The translations under genes were made by a program, and so were the position numbers. A stretch of 64,000 bases of DNA, from positions 439,001-503,000 of the forward strand of contig JANTQA010000016.1 in assembly GCA_027625915.1 (NCBI GenBank), in the 5' to 3' direction. Origin of the DNA: Anaeramoeba flamelloides. Lineage: Eukaryota; Metamonada; Anaeramoebidae. Within the stretch, counting starts at the first letter, position 1. Each line of letters opens with the position of its first letter. The notes beneath the pieces were generated by a model. It worked only from the letters and a program-made list of their open reading frames with translations. It made no database searches and was not told the origin of the DNA. This document shows, piece by piece, positions 33,893-46,900 of this stretch.

Positions 33893-36800
33893 CTTTTTCT
33901 TTTTATTCCTATTATTTCTCAAAATTTGCTGTAGGCTTTTAAAAAAGAGTTTTCACCCAAGAACACAAAAGGAAAAAATGTTTTTTGGATCATATCTCGA
34001 GTTTTACCATTTAATATTTTGATTTCAAGTACTCACGCATTATTGTGACTAACTTCCATAATAATTGTTGTTCTCCAAGAATAGATATCATTTATTTGAG
34101 GTTTTTTTATTAAGGGTTTTTTTTTTGAAGAGCTATTCATAGAATTGATAAAACATCCACTCACTCACCTTCCAAATTGTATTTTTGATTCTTTTTGTAT
34201 GGTTGACTGACTTTATTTGTTTGATTCTTTCTGATAAAAGATCTAAAAAACTTGATTTATACTTTTTAATTTCCAATTTAAACGATTAGTTTTGAGACAG
34301 CGAATCAAAATTAAATTGATATTTCATTCTGAACACAGAGAATCATATAATTTTTTTTTTTATCAGTCTGGTGATATCATCAATCCTTTTTTTTTTATTG
34401 ATGGGTTATCGATTAAGAACAAAACTATATTTATTGAGGTTGACATTACTAATAAGTTCAAATCATTTCATTTCGTTTTTTTAAACAGTAATACAACTAG
34501 ATCAGGAAAACTATTGTTTAACAAATATCTTGAACAAAATTTTCAGATAACTTTTACAATATACCATCTTTTTAAAGTACTTCTGTTCAAAAAATTACGA
34601 ATTAATATGTTGAGTTTTTTGACTAAATTTTGTATTTTTCCAAAAAATATAAAACTTTTCCAGTGGGCCAACGAGACTTAGGTTTCTTATCAAAAAAAAA
34701 TTCAAGGTTTCTGATATCAGAAAAATTCAATTTAATGAGAGAATAAAAATGTTGGAAGTTCTTTTATTTTTTTGATTTCTGAAAATTATTTTTGTTTTTA
34801 AATTTTTGTTTCATTCCCAAACATTTTTATTCTTTTATTAAGCGACTACTCTCTATTAAATATTATTACATAAATTTAATAGAGATTGAGAAAAATTTTG
34901 ACTCTTTACTTAGATTTTAAAAACCCAGTTTATTTTCAATAATAATCATATTTCTAGATTATGAATCCTTAATAAGAAATTGGTCAAAAAAAAAAAAATA
35001 ATATAGATTAATACCTTAAAATGATTTTTTTGATATTAGAAACATCAATTGTTTTTGACAAGAAATCTGTTCCTTGTGGGTACATTGGAAAAGTTTTATA
35101 TTTTTTGGAAAAATACAAAATTTGGTAAAAAACCTCAAAATATTAAGTTTTCCAATTTTTACGCCTGTAACCGTGGACTTTTTTCTATCTCAAATTTTGA
35201 CATTGATATAGATTTTTGAAAATTTGTATTTGAGAATAAGTTAGCTCATAATGAAAATTAATTTTTAAAGAATGAACTAATATACAAGAATTTATCTGAT
35301 ATTTATAAAATCAATTATGTTAACCTAAAATGACATTAAACATCTAAAATTCATTGAGAAACAATATAAAATCTACTTTTTAAAAATTGATTTTTTTTTG
35401 ATCATACCACATGATTATTTTTCAAATCAGCTCATTTTGGAATTTTTTTTTTCAGTATAAGCTTTCTTATTCCCATATTCAACTTTTTAGAAATCTAGAT
35501 CAACCTTAAAATCTGATTTCAAAAAAATTTCATTTTAGCCTTGTAACAACTGTATTGTTAAAAAGATGTATTAATAATGTAAACACTTATGTCAACTGGT
35601 TTTTTTTTTAAATATATATATGAATCATCTTACAACTTGTGTCTTAATACTAAAACAAATGGAATAAAATTGGTATTCGTCCATAAAAAATTCTATAAAG
35701 TATAAAATAAAACCTTATTGAAAGTTGTTCACTAACATTTTTTTTCACGTTTTAATTTCCCTTTCGATAATTAACAATTAATAATCAACCATTATTAGAA
35801 AGTTATCAAAATCAAAAAAAAAAAAATAAGGTAATAACCTACTCTACAAGTACTGAGAAATATTTGTGAATAGTAAATTTATCGACAACTTTGTATCTAG
35901 ACTATAAATGAATAGAAATAATAATATAATTCATATTAGTAAAAATTTTACAAGTTTAAATAAATTCATAATTTTTTTTTCAAATTAAGGTGGTATTAAA
36001 TTGATATAGTTGTTTTAAAAATATGATTAATTTTTAATTTTTTTTGAACTTTAAAATTTTAATAAAGTAAAAAATTTTTCAGAATTAAAACTTTTTTGGG
36101 ATTTTGTATTTTAATATGGCCAATAATTAACCTCTAAATGTGATCCAGAGGATATATTCTGAAGGAAAACACGGTTTTTTTTTTTATATAAAAAGTAAAC
36201 ACTTTATTAAAATAATAAACTTTTAAAAAGTTATAATTTTGGAAATTGGATGAAAAAAAAGTATCAAAAATTTTAAAAAATAACTGAAAAACAAAATAAC
36301 TTGATATTTTTTTTCCGCTTTACATTTTTTAAATTATTTACAGAATTTTCTTTTTTTTTCGCTTCAAGAAAATCTTCATAAACATCCCAAAGAAAAAAAT
36401 CATATTAATTTTCTCTTTGATAATAAACAAGTATTATTTGTAAAAAAAATAAGTTAGGAAGAAATATTAAAAAAGCTAGATTTTGTTTTCATATATCTCT
36501 TAGAGTAAAAGGTTAAGGGAATTTAATTTAATTCCCAAAATAAAATTTTATTAGTGGAAGATAATTTTAAAAAGTTTATCATTACGAATATATCTAGTAA
36601 AAATAATTTATAATTAGGAAAATATCAAAGTGTCTGAATGGTAGATGGGAAATAAAGTCAAAAAATTTATGAAAATTTGAGTAACTCATTTTCTTTCTGA
36701 AACAGAAATTATTCTGAATTATTTTAAACTTTTTGATTGAAATGATCTTTCAAAGAATTTTTTTGGGTTTTTTTTTTTGTTTGAAAAGTTTTTGTTGATT

Positions 36801-38162
36801 TGTCAAGGTAAACTAAGTTGCTCTTGGAAACAAAAATCATATGCCTTTAACATGATTTTTTTTTCTTTTTTAACTTTAGAGAACTTTTTCTAATTTACAA
36901 GTTTTGAGGTATCTTCATGTAATTTCAAATTTTCTATTTCTGGATTCATGATAATTTCAGAAGATTTTATATAGAATTTTTTTTACTTTGGAAATACCCG
37001 ATAACTTTTTTTTTCTTGATTCTATTTCCTATCATTGAGAACCTATAAATAATTCTTTTTTTGTTAATTGAATTTTTGAAATTTTGATTTTTAAATAATA
37101 ATTTTATTCTTTTATTTTTTATCATTGAAATCTTGGATCTTTTATTTTATTATTTGAATTCTATAAAAATCCAGTAAATGTATTTTTTTTTTTATTTGAA
37201 TTATTTCACCAAAAGAGGTACAATTTCAGAATATCCTTTTGAGTGGTAAACTAAGCCTGGTTTCTTGAGCAAATTGATACTTGACCATAAGACCATAAAC
37301 AGTATTTTTGGGAAAATTATTAATTTTCAAATTAGGTCAAATTTCATAATTGGATAAATTCTCTTTTTTTTCAAAATAATCAATTCCATTGAAATATATT
37401 GGATGTGATATTTAACCCCCATTTTAGTGGTATGCTAATGTGTGTTAGAGTAGGTTTGGGTGGTTTGGATGGTATAGTTGAAATTTTTTCCGGTAATTTT
37501 GAAAAAAATAATAATTACTACAGACATATTCTACTTATGCAGCTTGTTTTAAGAACCAAAAATTTCAACTAAACTTTTTCGGTTAAAAATTGGTTTTGAT
37601 AAAATTTTAAAAAATATAACTACTGATGATTTCAAAATTTTGGATTTTCGACAATTTAAGTAATAAAATACTACCAATCGCAAAATAGTCGATTGATTTT
37701 ACATTCCACAAATTCTAAAAACCTATTAAAAACTTTCATTCCAATAATAATAATCAAGAAACACTTCTTAAAATATGATAAATTTCAATTTGAGCAATTT
37801 TGAAATTTAATAAATATAGCGTATTATTGTTCAAAAAATATTAAAAATTGAAATTTGGAAAATGTGCAGTTTTATGGGTTGTAACATATTTGGAAAAATA
37901 AATCGAAAAAAAAAAAAAAAACACAAAAGCAAAAACAAAAACCAAAAGAAAGAACTATCATAAGAGTAATTTCAATTTTTCTTTTCCAAAATATTTCAGG
38001 ATGTGAATCAATTCAATTTAATATTTCTAAAATAATAAATAAAAATAAAAATATAAATATAAATGAAAAAGATTTTTTTTTGTTTTTTTTTGAATAATAA
38101 TTCTAAAAATTAAGGATAATAAAAAAAAAAAAAAAGAAAAAAAGCTAATTGGGTGTAAAAAT
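33893..38162. other. Intergenic DNA between the SDF2-like gene and MAEA
   Basis: Apart from a probable TTAA element at 34278-35019, no gene, RNA or repeat partner is visible across about 4 kb. Confidence 0.6.
34278..35019. mobile_element. Probable TTAA-flanked element, diverged copy
   Basis: The right end (inverted TTAAGGTATTAATCTATATT) and the 100 bases inside it align with the right end of the MOGS-intron element at 49880-49979 (CAGTTTATTTTCAA against CTGTCTATTTTCAA, ATTGGTCAAAAAAAA). A weak left end, TTAAACGATTAGTTTTGA, is placed at 34278, giving a length similar to the siblings. It encloses a 129-codon open frame (34292-34681) with no recognisable domain, which I do not call as a gene. 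Confidence 0.45.
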
Positions 38163-39662
38163 TTAAACAATAAATGCCCTTTTGAGTTGAGTAAATTTAA
38201 AAATTTCATTTGTTTTAATATCTGTAACAATTCCATTATTTTGTTCAGCCATTTTTTTCATTTCGTCGAGGCTGTATGCATTACCATTTGGGCATATCAT
38301 TGGTGGGTTATCAGGCGTCATGATTTGCCCTGAAAGAGGGCATATGATTAAGGAATGAGTGATTAAATTCCGAGGGTAATTTTCTGCAATTTTATTAACG
38401 ATGGGATGACAAATCGGACAATTTGTATTTCTTTGACCAATGCTATTAGTGCCATTATTGCCACTTGATTTGAGAACTTTCATTTTTTGATCAAAACTGT
38501 TTATTTCCAAATCTTTTTGTTCTTCCTTTTCCTTTGTCTTTTTGTTTTGATTTGGCTTGTGGCTATTTTGGCAACTCGCGGTTTTTAATGCACAAATGCC
38601 CGATTTAAATTCTACTTCAATTGAAGGAGACTCGCTCAGGCCAAATAGAATTACGTGCTCTCTCTGGAACGCCTCATTTAATTTTTTCCAAGAATGCTCT
38701 CCATATAATAATTGATATCTTTTGGGAAGCATTTCAAAGGGTTCCTTTTCTTCAATGGGGATCGGAGATTGTTCGTTTGGTGTTGCGAACGCCAATAGGC
38801 CCATCACTCTTTTAATTTCTGGAAAGCATTTCCCAACCCATGGAGGGAAATTTTTTCTTGCATAATTGATTGCTTTCGTTCTGTTGCCCTTTCGCATAAT
38901 TTCAATAAATTGCTGTTTTTTTAATTGAAACTCAAATCTTGAGTCAATTTTTTTTAATTTGGAACGGTTAATTAAGCACCATTTTAAAGGAATGCTTAAA
39001 TCGTGCTTGCTAAGCGAGACAGAGACCTTCTTTCCCTGGAGAAATAAAGACTGATCTACCAATTGTTTTAAAAAGTGATGTCTTTCTGTCAGCATTGTTC
39101 CAGTTTTGTTGTATCCTTTACGGAACATGTATTCTGTTAATTTTCGATTGAGCTCCAATTTTCTTAATTTGATTTGATCTTGGAAGAGTGGGTTCTTTTT
39201 TGTTTTTTCTTTTTTTTCTTCGACAATCATCTCTTTTTCTTTTTCATCTTTTTTTTCTTTTTCAATTTCCATTTTTCTTTCTTCTTTTATGATTGTTTCT
39301 GTTTCTTTTTCTTTTTCTTTTTCTTTTTCTTTTTCATCTTCTTTTTCTTTTTCAATTTTTTTTTCTTGTTGGGAATCTTTCAAAAGACTTAAATGGTATT
39401 GTAAACGTAATTGCATTTTTTTAATAATTAATTGATCGTCTTTAGAATAGTTGTTTAAATCTTTTTGTAGTTTCGATAATCTTTCAATTTCTTTTTTCAT
39501 TTGTTCAACAATTTTTTCACATCCAACATTTTGATTCTTTGGTAAGGAATATAAGATTTTAAAAGACGCTGTTAAAGTTTTGTTAAGTAAGCTATATTGT
39601 TTGTGTAACCTTCTTGATAATTGTTCGAAACAAGGCTGAATAAGAGATTTTTGAAGATTCAT
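38163..39662 (-). CDS. MAEA: MAEA/Fyv10 (GID9) subunit of the CTLH/GID E3 ubiquitin ligase
   Basis: 499 residues in one exon with an ATG at 39662. With RMND5/GID2 this protein forms the RING pair of the CTLH/GID ligase, which in yeast destroys gluconeogenic enzymes. Domain order is: N-terminal helices (about 1-100); a KE-rich low-complexity insertion (about 100-185); LisH (NRKLTEYMFRKGYNKTGTML); CTLH (LPLKWC-like IPLKWCLINRSKLKKIDSRF, then FIEIMRKGNRTKAINYARK); CRA (WVGKCFPEIKRVMGLLAF); a lysine-rich linker; and a GID-type degenerate RING (NCPICHPIV, SLIICPLSGQIM, NPPMICPNGNAYS, ending in TQLKRAFIV). The CPIC pair and the NPPM..PNG loop are those of the family. The KE insertion is absent from animal and yeast homologues and makes the protein about 100 residues longer than human MAEA. 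No breaks were seen, and it is clearly orthologous. Confidence 0.95.
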   Translation of the reverse strand: MNLQKSLIQPCFEQLSRRLHKQYSLLNKTLTASFKILYSLPKNQNVGCEKIVEQMKKEIERLSKLQKDLNNYSKDDQLIIKKMQLRLQYHLSLLKDSQQEKKIEKEKEDEKEKEKEKEKETETIIKEERKMEIEKEKKDEKEKEMIVEEKKEKTKKNPLFQDQIKLRKLELNRKLTEYMFRKGYNKTGTMLTERHHFLKQLVDQSLFLQGKKVSVSLSKHDLSIPLKWCLINRSKLKKIDSRFEFQLKKQQFIEIMRKGNRTKAINYARKNFPPWVGKCFPEIKRVMGLLAFATPNEQSPIPIEEKEPFEMLPKRYQLLYGEHSWKKLNEAFQREHVILFGLSESPSIEVEFKSGICALKTASCQNSHKPNQNKKTKEKEEQKDLEINSFDQKMKVLKSSGNNGTNSIGQRNTNCPICHPIVNKIAENYPRNLITHSLIICPLSGQIMTPDNPPMICPNGNAYSLDEMKKMAEQNNGIVTDIKTNEIFKFTQLKRAFIV

Positions 39663-42600
39663 GATTTATTTGGTAAAACAAAAAGACAAAGTAAACAAGA
39701 TAAAAAAAATGATTTTTTCTGTATTAGAATAATTTAAGGAAGTAAAACTTTGATAATTTTTATCGTTAAAATGATCTTATAACGTTATGAAGTCAATAAA
39801 AGATGTTAGTAATTTCAACTTTTGATAATTTGTAAAAGAAATTATTTTATTTTATTAACAAGTATACTGCTGTTAAGGTTTACAAACCCTGAAATTTGAA
39901 AAAAGATTATCTTACGTAGGGTGTAGTGACTTGTTAATTTGGTTCTTAGCTGATCGATCTTGGATTTGGTATGGGTTTTATAAGTGGTTCAAAAAGGCAA
40001 TTTTTGACAATTTATTTTTTTTTTTCCGAAATCCCAATAAAAGAGTGTAAAACTAATTGGCTGGAACTTAATTTATAAAAAAATACGGTTTGTGGGCTGT
40101 TGGTTGAAATTTTTAAATAGGTTTGGTTTTATTTGGAACTTTTAAAAAACAATTTTTTTTTCATTAAGTTAATTGAGAAAAAAGGATTTATAATTTTTCT
40201 TCTTCTAACACAAAAACCGCATTTTATTCTTAAACACCTACCAGTCTATTAAACTTACACTCTTCAATTTGGATTTCGGAAAAAAAAAAAATAAATTGTC
40301 AAAAATTGCCTTTTTGAACCACTTATAAAACCCATACCAAATCCAAGATCGATCAGCTAAGAACCAAATTAACAAGTCACTACACCCTACGTAAGATAAT
40401 CTTCTTTCAAATTTCAGGGATTGTTAAGCTTAAAAAGACTACTTGAGAACTTGGGAAAATTATTTTTTAAATTCTTAGGTCTATTTCTTTTTTCTAAAAA
40501 ATAAACATTAAAGGAAATGAAAGGTATTAAGAAACCACAATAAATAAATATGATGTTGGTTTTCTAAAGTTATATTATTTTAAAAGAAATTCTAAAAATT
40601 CAAGTTCTAATGTGAAATTTATTCTCAAAAAAAAAGTATATTTTTTGGGTATAAATTTCAAAAAATTAAGATGTATTTGAAAAGAATTTCAATTTATTGA
40701 TTAAATTTTACTTAAAATATCAAGGAATTAGTCTTACATACATTATTGAATTTATCTTAGGTAAACTACTGAGTAATGAATTCTGTATTAGTATTTAAAT
40801 GGAACAAGAAGAAGAAAAAAACGCGCTTTTATGTACAAAAAAAGATTGTAGGCTCTGGTTATCTGTCTTTTAAACTATTGAATTGTGCTAATAAGTTAGA
40901 CAATTAAGTATATTATTTATATTTTAAAAATAAACTACGTAAGTTGATTAAATTTGGGAGATATAACTTTTAATCTTTATCAGTTTTCGTATCTTTCTTT
41001 GAGAAAAAATTTTTTTTTTAGAAAAGCAGATAATTTTTTAATTCTTGAAAATACTAAAGTCAAAAACTTTACTGTAAAAAGATTATTTTGAATGTTTAAA
41101 CTGATATTAAAAATTTAAAAAATAAAATCAATTTGTTTTTTTAATCTTGAAAATAATAAAAGTAAATCAGAGGATAATTCTTGATATTTCAATTTTTTCT
41201 ACATTTTTTTGTTTACATTTTTGGCTATAAATATTATGTTCTATGATCTTTTAATATGTTATTACAACACACTGAAATTAGTTATAAAATAAATCAATAG
41301 AAAAAAGCAAGAAGAAAGTATTTTTTTTTTACAAATATTTTTCTATTTTACAAGATCAAATAAGAAAATTCATGTTTTTGTGAACTTGTGAAAATCGTAA
41401 AAAAAATATGTTTATAAAAAATATATTTTCATAAATTTCTATTCTTTATCTTCGTAATTTGGATGAATTCAAACAAATTATTATCTTAAATTTCACACAT
41501 TACAATTGATCACTTTTTTTCATTACAAATATTTTGTAACAAATAAGTTTTCAAAATTTCTTATTTCAAATACCCTTATCAAAATAGGATAAAAGAACAA
41601 AATATTTTCCAAAAACTTAAGTAATGAGAATTGGTTTCTTTGAAATAAAAACATGACTAAAATGCCAACTCCAAAAAAATAATTTTAGTTCAAAAATTCA
41701 AATTAAAATTCCGAATTATTTTTGTTTTAACGACTATACTTAATTTGCAAAATTAATAAATTAAATACCCTAATATAAATACTAATAATACTATCTTTAT
41801 CTGAAATTTGGAAAAAATTCTAAATTTAAGTAATACATTTCTCACAAAAAAGGAAAAACATCTTAAAAAATGATATATGTAATATTATATACACACGATT
41901 GTTATAATTTGAGATTGCCAAAAAATTATGATCAAATCAAAAACTCTAAAATACTTTTTTTAAGAGATATAAAATTTTTTCCCAATTTCTTTCCAAAAAA
42001 TAGAATATTTATATTGTTGTTATTTTTGAAATATGATAAATTTTTAGATTTAATTTTATTTTATTCTTTATTGTAAAAGATAATACATCTAATTGTCTCA
42101 TTTTTGTATTTAACTCTAAAATTTAATTATCATTATTTATCCTAACTCAAATTTAGACAAAATCCTAATTAAGAGGATAAATTTAATTACAGAAAATGAC
42201 AAGAAAAAGAGAAATAAAATAGGAAATTTAAAAGGTAGATTAAAAAAATTCTAAAAAAAGTTAAAAAATTAATTTTAAATTTAGTTTATACCTTGAATGT
42301 TGTATGTGTTATATTTTTTTATATTATTTATGAGGAAATACCGAAATTAAAAACATCTTACTAACATTTTGAGTAATGTGATATATATATTACAAAATTT
42401 GATTATAATATAAAATACGTAAATAATTCTCACCAGAAGTTAATCTAAGTACAAGACAAGTAGATATAAGAAGAAGGAAAAGTTCACCATCATTTCTCTT
42501 CTTGGTTACTTTGTTCAACAAATTAGAACCCCATCAACATTATTATTATTCTCTACTTTTCTCTAAAAATAATAATAATAAAATTCTAAAATCAAATATT

Positions 42601-43948
42601 TTTTTTGAGATGAAAAAAAAGGAAGTGAAAAAATATAACGAGAAATTTTGTTTTTTTTCATTTTTTTACATTTCAAAAAACATTTTTTTTTTCTATTTGA
42701 AATATATTGTTTTCCTTCAAGTATAAAATTCATGTAATCTACTTTAATTAATTTTATTCATGTTCTATTTGACAAAATTCAAAGAAAAAAAAAAAAAATT
42801 CATTCGATCTCTTTGTTAAAAAATTCAAGCAAGTAAAATAAAGTTAAAAAGAATTCTCAATTTCAAAAAATCAAGATTTAAAAAAAAAATTCATCTTTTC
42901 TCATTTTAGATTTCCAAATGATTAAATTTCTTGAATTTAAAACAAATTGTTTTCTTGAAGTTCACAATCAATTAAATTCAGTTTAATATGTTTTGTGGTA
43001 ATTTTGTAACCCTTATATATTTGACTAAGTAAGAATTTTGTAATATTCTTAGGTATAAAAAATATAATATTTTTGAAATATGAAAAAAAAAAAAAAAAAA
43101 AATCTTTGAAATCTCAAAAAAACCAAAGAGAGAACTTCAAAAATAATACAGTTGTATTCAAAATTATTATTAACAAATATTTTAACTTGTAAATGGATTT
43201 CTCTCTGTTTGAATCTTTTTCTAAAAAGGAATTCATTTTTCATTATTGATTTTTAGAAATCTATTATTTCATCACAATGAAGGGTTTTTATTTTAATTGG
43301 TATTTGTTACTCATAAAAATAGCTAAAAAAGTTTTAGTAATTTAAAAAAATTATTTTTTACAGTATTGACTCTAACCTTAAGGATATTTTTTTATAAAAA
43401 AAAGTTACATATAATTTTTTATTTATTATGTAATATTTTTGAAAGATCTCAATAATAATACAAATGCATCAATCAAAAAAACAATTCTAAATAATGTTTC
43501 TACTTAATCTGTTATTTTTTCAATCCAATATATGGTTTGAAGGAAATTGAAATTAGGTATATTCTTCGGACTCCCGCATAAAATTTGAGTAATCATATTT
43601 CCATTTCTTACAAAAAAAAAAAATAAAAAACATTTTTCAAATATTTAGTTGTGTTTCAAAAAAAGCAATTGATTCATAGATCAAAATATTTATTATTTTC
43701 TTTTTCGGAGTTAAAAACATAAAGTATTAAAAAATAAATTTAATTAAAAAAATTTTTGACTTTTTCAAAAGTCATTTAAACAAAGTGTGACATAGAATTT
43801 TTTCGATCAACCCTTAATACAGTCATAAAATTCAATAGACCCATTTTCAGATAAATTATTAAAAAAATTTATTGTTACACTTTTTTCAAACGACTATATC
43901 TTTTCGTTTGATTTTTTTTACCTCCAATTCTCGAAAAGAAAGAAATGC
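39663..43948. other. Intergenic DNA between MAEA and MOGS
   Basis: Contains the 532 bp hairpin element at 39888-40419. The rest is AT-rich, and the open frames at 41870-42076 and 42502-42726 have no coding character. Confidence 0.6.
39888..40419. mobile_element. Long-inverted-repeat MITE (532 bp)
   Basis: The left arm (39888-40034) begins CCCTGAAATTTGAA and runs through ATTATCTTACGTAGGGTGTA, GATCGATCTTGGATTTGG and CAATTTTTGACAATTTAT. The right arm (40271-40419) is its complement with only a few differences, ending TTCAAATTTCAGGG. Weaker pairing continues inward (AGAGTGTAA, TACGGTTTTTGTG-like), so nearly the whole element can fold back. No target duplication is certain, although GTTAAG occurs near both sides. 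The arm identity suggests it is the youngest inverted-repeat element here. Confidence 0.9.
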
Positions 43949-46900
43949 TTAAATATCCTCCATTATTAGAAGAATTAATGAACTCCACCCGGTAAATGGA
44001 ACGTTAAAATAACCTTTACCACTGAGAGGCATATATACTTCAAAAATACCACCGTGTGGTTTATAATATTCTTTCATCATATTTGAAATTATGGATTGTC
44101 TAACTTGACTTCTTAATTCTTTAATTTCAGGATAATGATCTTCATAATCTTTTAATCCCTTGAGACATAAATAATTTAAATTAATCCAAATTGCGCCTCT
44201 CCAATAATTCCCAGACAAAAGAAAACCAGAATCGTCAGGAGATAACGATCTCCAACCGGCTGTTGGATGAAGTAACTTTTTAGTATCATTTAATAATTTT
44301 AACATTTGAGGTATTCTGGGATTATTGCCAGTGTCATGGGGCTCCAATCCCAAGCAAAGAGGGTAAACACCAATATATCCAGTATGCTCTGAAAATTTGC
44401 CGTTTCCTAAAGAATCTTGATATTGTTGCATATTTGCGTTCCAGTTATTTGATCTTAAATAACTCAAAGTTTGTTCGTAATTCTTTACATATGTTTTATA
44501 ATCTTCTGTATTGACAGTCCAATATGCAAAATCACGCATTGTGGAACTTAATAATGCCATCCATGATTGAAGATCACCATCAACTTCTGTGTCAATATCT
44601 TGTGGATATCGTGGATAATCATCCATTCCTGAATCTAATGTTCCGCCAAATTCTCCTTCATATGTTCTTCCGGGCCATTTAAATGCATATGGTTGTCCCT
44701 TAATATGACATTTATTATAATAAAAATCATATGTTTTTTTTAATTGCGGATATACTTTTTTTAAGAATGACAATCCGCTTGATGGATGTTCCATAACAAA
44801 ATCATGTAATGTAAAGAAAAAAATTGGTGGGTTCTATTAATATATAATTTTTTGGTTTTTTTTATTTGGTGTAATTTGAATTTTTTTTTTTTTTTTTTGT
44901 AGAGAAAATTGAATTTAGTTGGAATAAAGATTTGAAAGAAATTAAATTTAAGTTATCATTTGTTTTGACTTTGCTTTATTATTCAAATTTTGATAATATT
45001 AAATTTTGAAATTTTAATTTGAACATTCTAAAAATTTTTGTTTAAAAATATTTAATTGTTTTTACAAATATTTAAAAAATTAAAATCGTTATTTTTGAAA
45101 TTTTTATATTCTAATCTTAATTTTAAAATTATTTCTTTTTTTTAAATCAATAGAGAATAAAGTATTCTTTTTTTTTTTTTTTTGTATTTTCAGGTTGGTT
45201 TGGTTCCTTCACAATTTGTTTTTTTTGGGGTTGTTGATTAATTTTTGGGATTTGAGAAATGGTTGAATCGAAAAAAAATAATTTCATTAAAAATGTTCAA
45301 AAATATAAATTTGATGTATTTTGTGCAACTAAACCCCAATTCAAAATTTTTAACACACCAAAATTCTATTTGTGAAAAAAAAATCTTATTTAAGGGACTA
45401 GTCTATATTAATTTTTTTTAGGTAAATTTAATCAAGATTTAGAATTTTTTTTTGCCAATTACTTAGATTTGAAATCAAAGTAAAAAACTTCTTTGTATAG
45501 TAATGAAATCTCGATAAATGACATTCATTAAATTTAGTTATTGTTTTTTTTTTTTTTATTTTTGAAGAGAGAAAATTGCTTTTCTCCTGTGTGCCCTAAT
45601 TTCTAAACTTTTTTTTAGAAATTTTGTTAAAGAATCACAAATTTTATTATCACTTACTAATGATAATATATATGATGAATTCTTTTTTATTAATAATATC
45701 TCTGATATTATTAATTTTTTTATTTTTTTCAAAAAATTCAGATATCCAGATTTTTCGATTTATTTTATAGGCCGGACAGTCCCATAAAAAATGATCGAAA
45801 TCTTCAATGATATCAATATTTAACTTTTCTTTACATAAATCACAATTTTTATTTTTATTTTTACTTGTTACATAAGAGTACCTATTTAAACAATTAGTAA
45901 AATTTCGAAATTTTAGAATTGTTTTTGAAGCTTTCCAGTTTAAATATTTTTTGTTGTTTGAAATTGCAATTTTGTTGTTTTATAATTTTTAGATATTGTT
46001 GAACTTTCCAACTAGGTGAATTTTCCAATTCGGTTAATCGAAAAACTTTTAATTCTAAATCTAATAATTTTAATCCCTGAGTGTGCCAATTAATATTTTC
46101 ATTTTCCAATTTTCGAAAATTTAGTATTGTTTTTAATTTTTTTAAATTTAAGAAATCTAATTTTTCTATCAATTTATATTTTCTTCGGTAGCGAGATCAA
46201 TTTTTGCTTCAGTTTTATAAATTAATCGAGGTGAATGGATATTAATTTGTAAGAAATTTGTGACTGATTTATTGATAAATCTATCAATTCTTTCAAAATC
46301 ATTTTGTTTCAAGTCAAATATTTCAAGACCATAATAAAGTTGACTTAAAATGAGAGCTTTGAAAGAAGTTATTTTGACTCCATTGTTGAGTTTATTTTGT
46401 TGAAACAATCGATTAAGTGTTACATTTGAACATGAACAGCTAAAGTTTTTAACTTTTCTAGTAGGAAATGAGATATAAATGCGAAGAGAATTGGTGATAA
46501 GGGATCTCCTTGATAAACTCCAATTCCTTCTTTTTTGTAATATCTCAAGAGCCAATTTTTAATTGTTTCATTTTTGATAAATTTTTTAATAGATTGATAT
46601 ATTAACGAGTGTTGTATAGAGTCAAAACATTTTTGTATGTCTATAGTAACTACAAAGTATTCTGTATTTTTGTTTTTATTTTTTATTTTTTTAAATTTTC
46701 TTAATAAATTTAAAACAGCAATTCTTGTTCCAAAATATTTTTTAAATCCAAATTGTTTTTTTGAAATCAAGTCCCATGATTCTTGAATTCCAATGTATAT
46801 TAATTTTAAAAAAAAATCTTGGAATAGATTGATTTATAGAGATAGGTCGATAATTTAATGGTTCGCCTTCATCCCCCGATTTATGAATAAATAATAAATT

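Noticed and set aside
34292-34681. 129-codon open frame as a gene
   Set aside because: F/N/K-rich with no domain, and it lies inside a probable TTAA element. Not supportable as a protein-coding gene.
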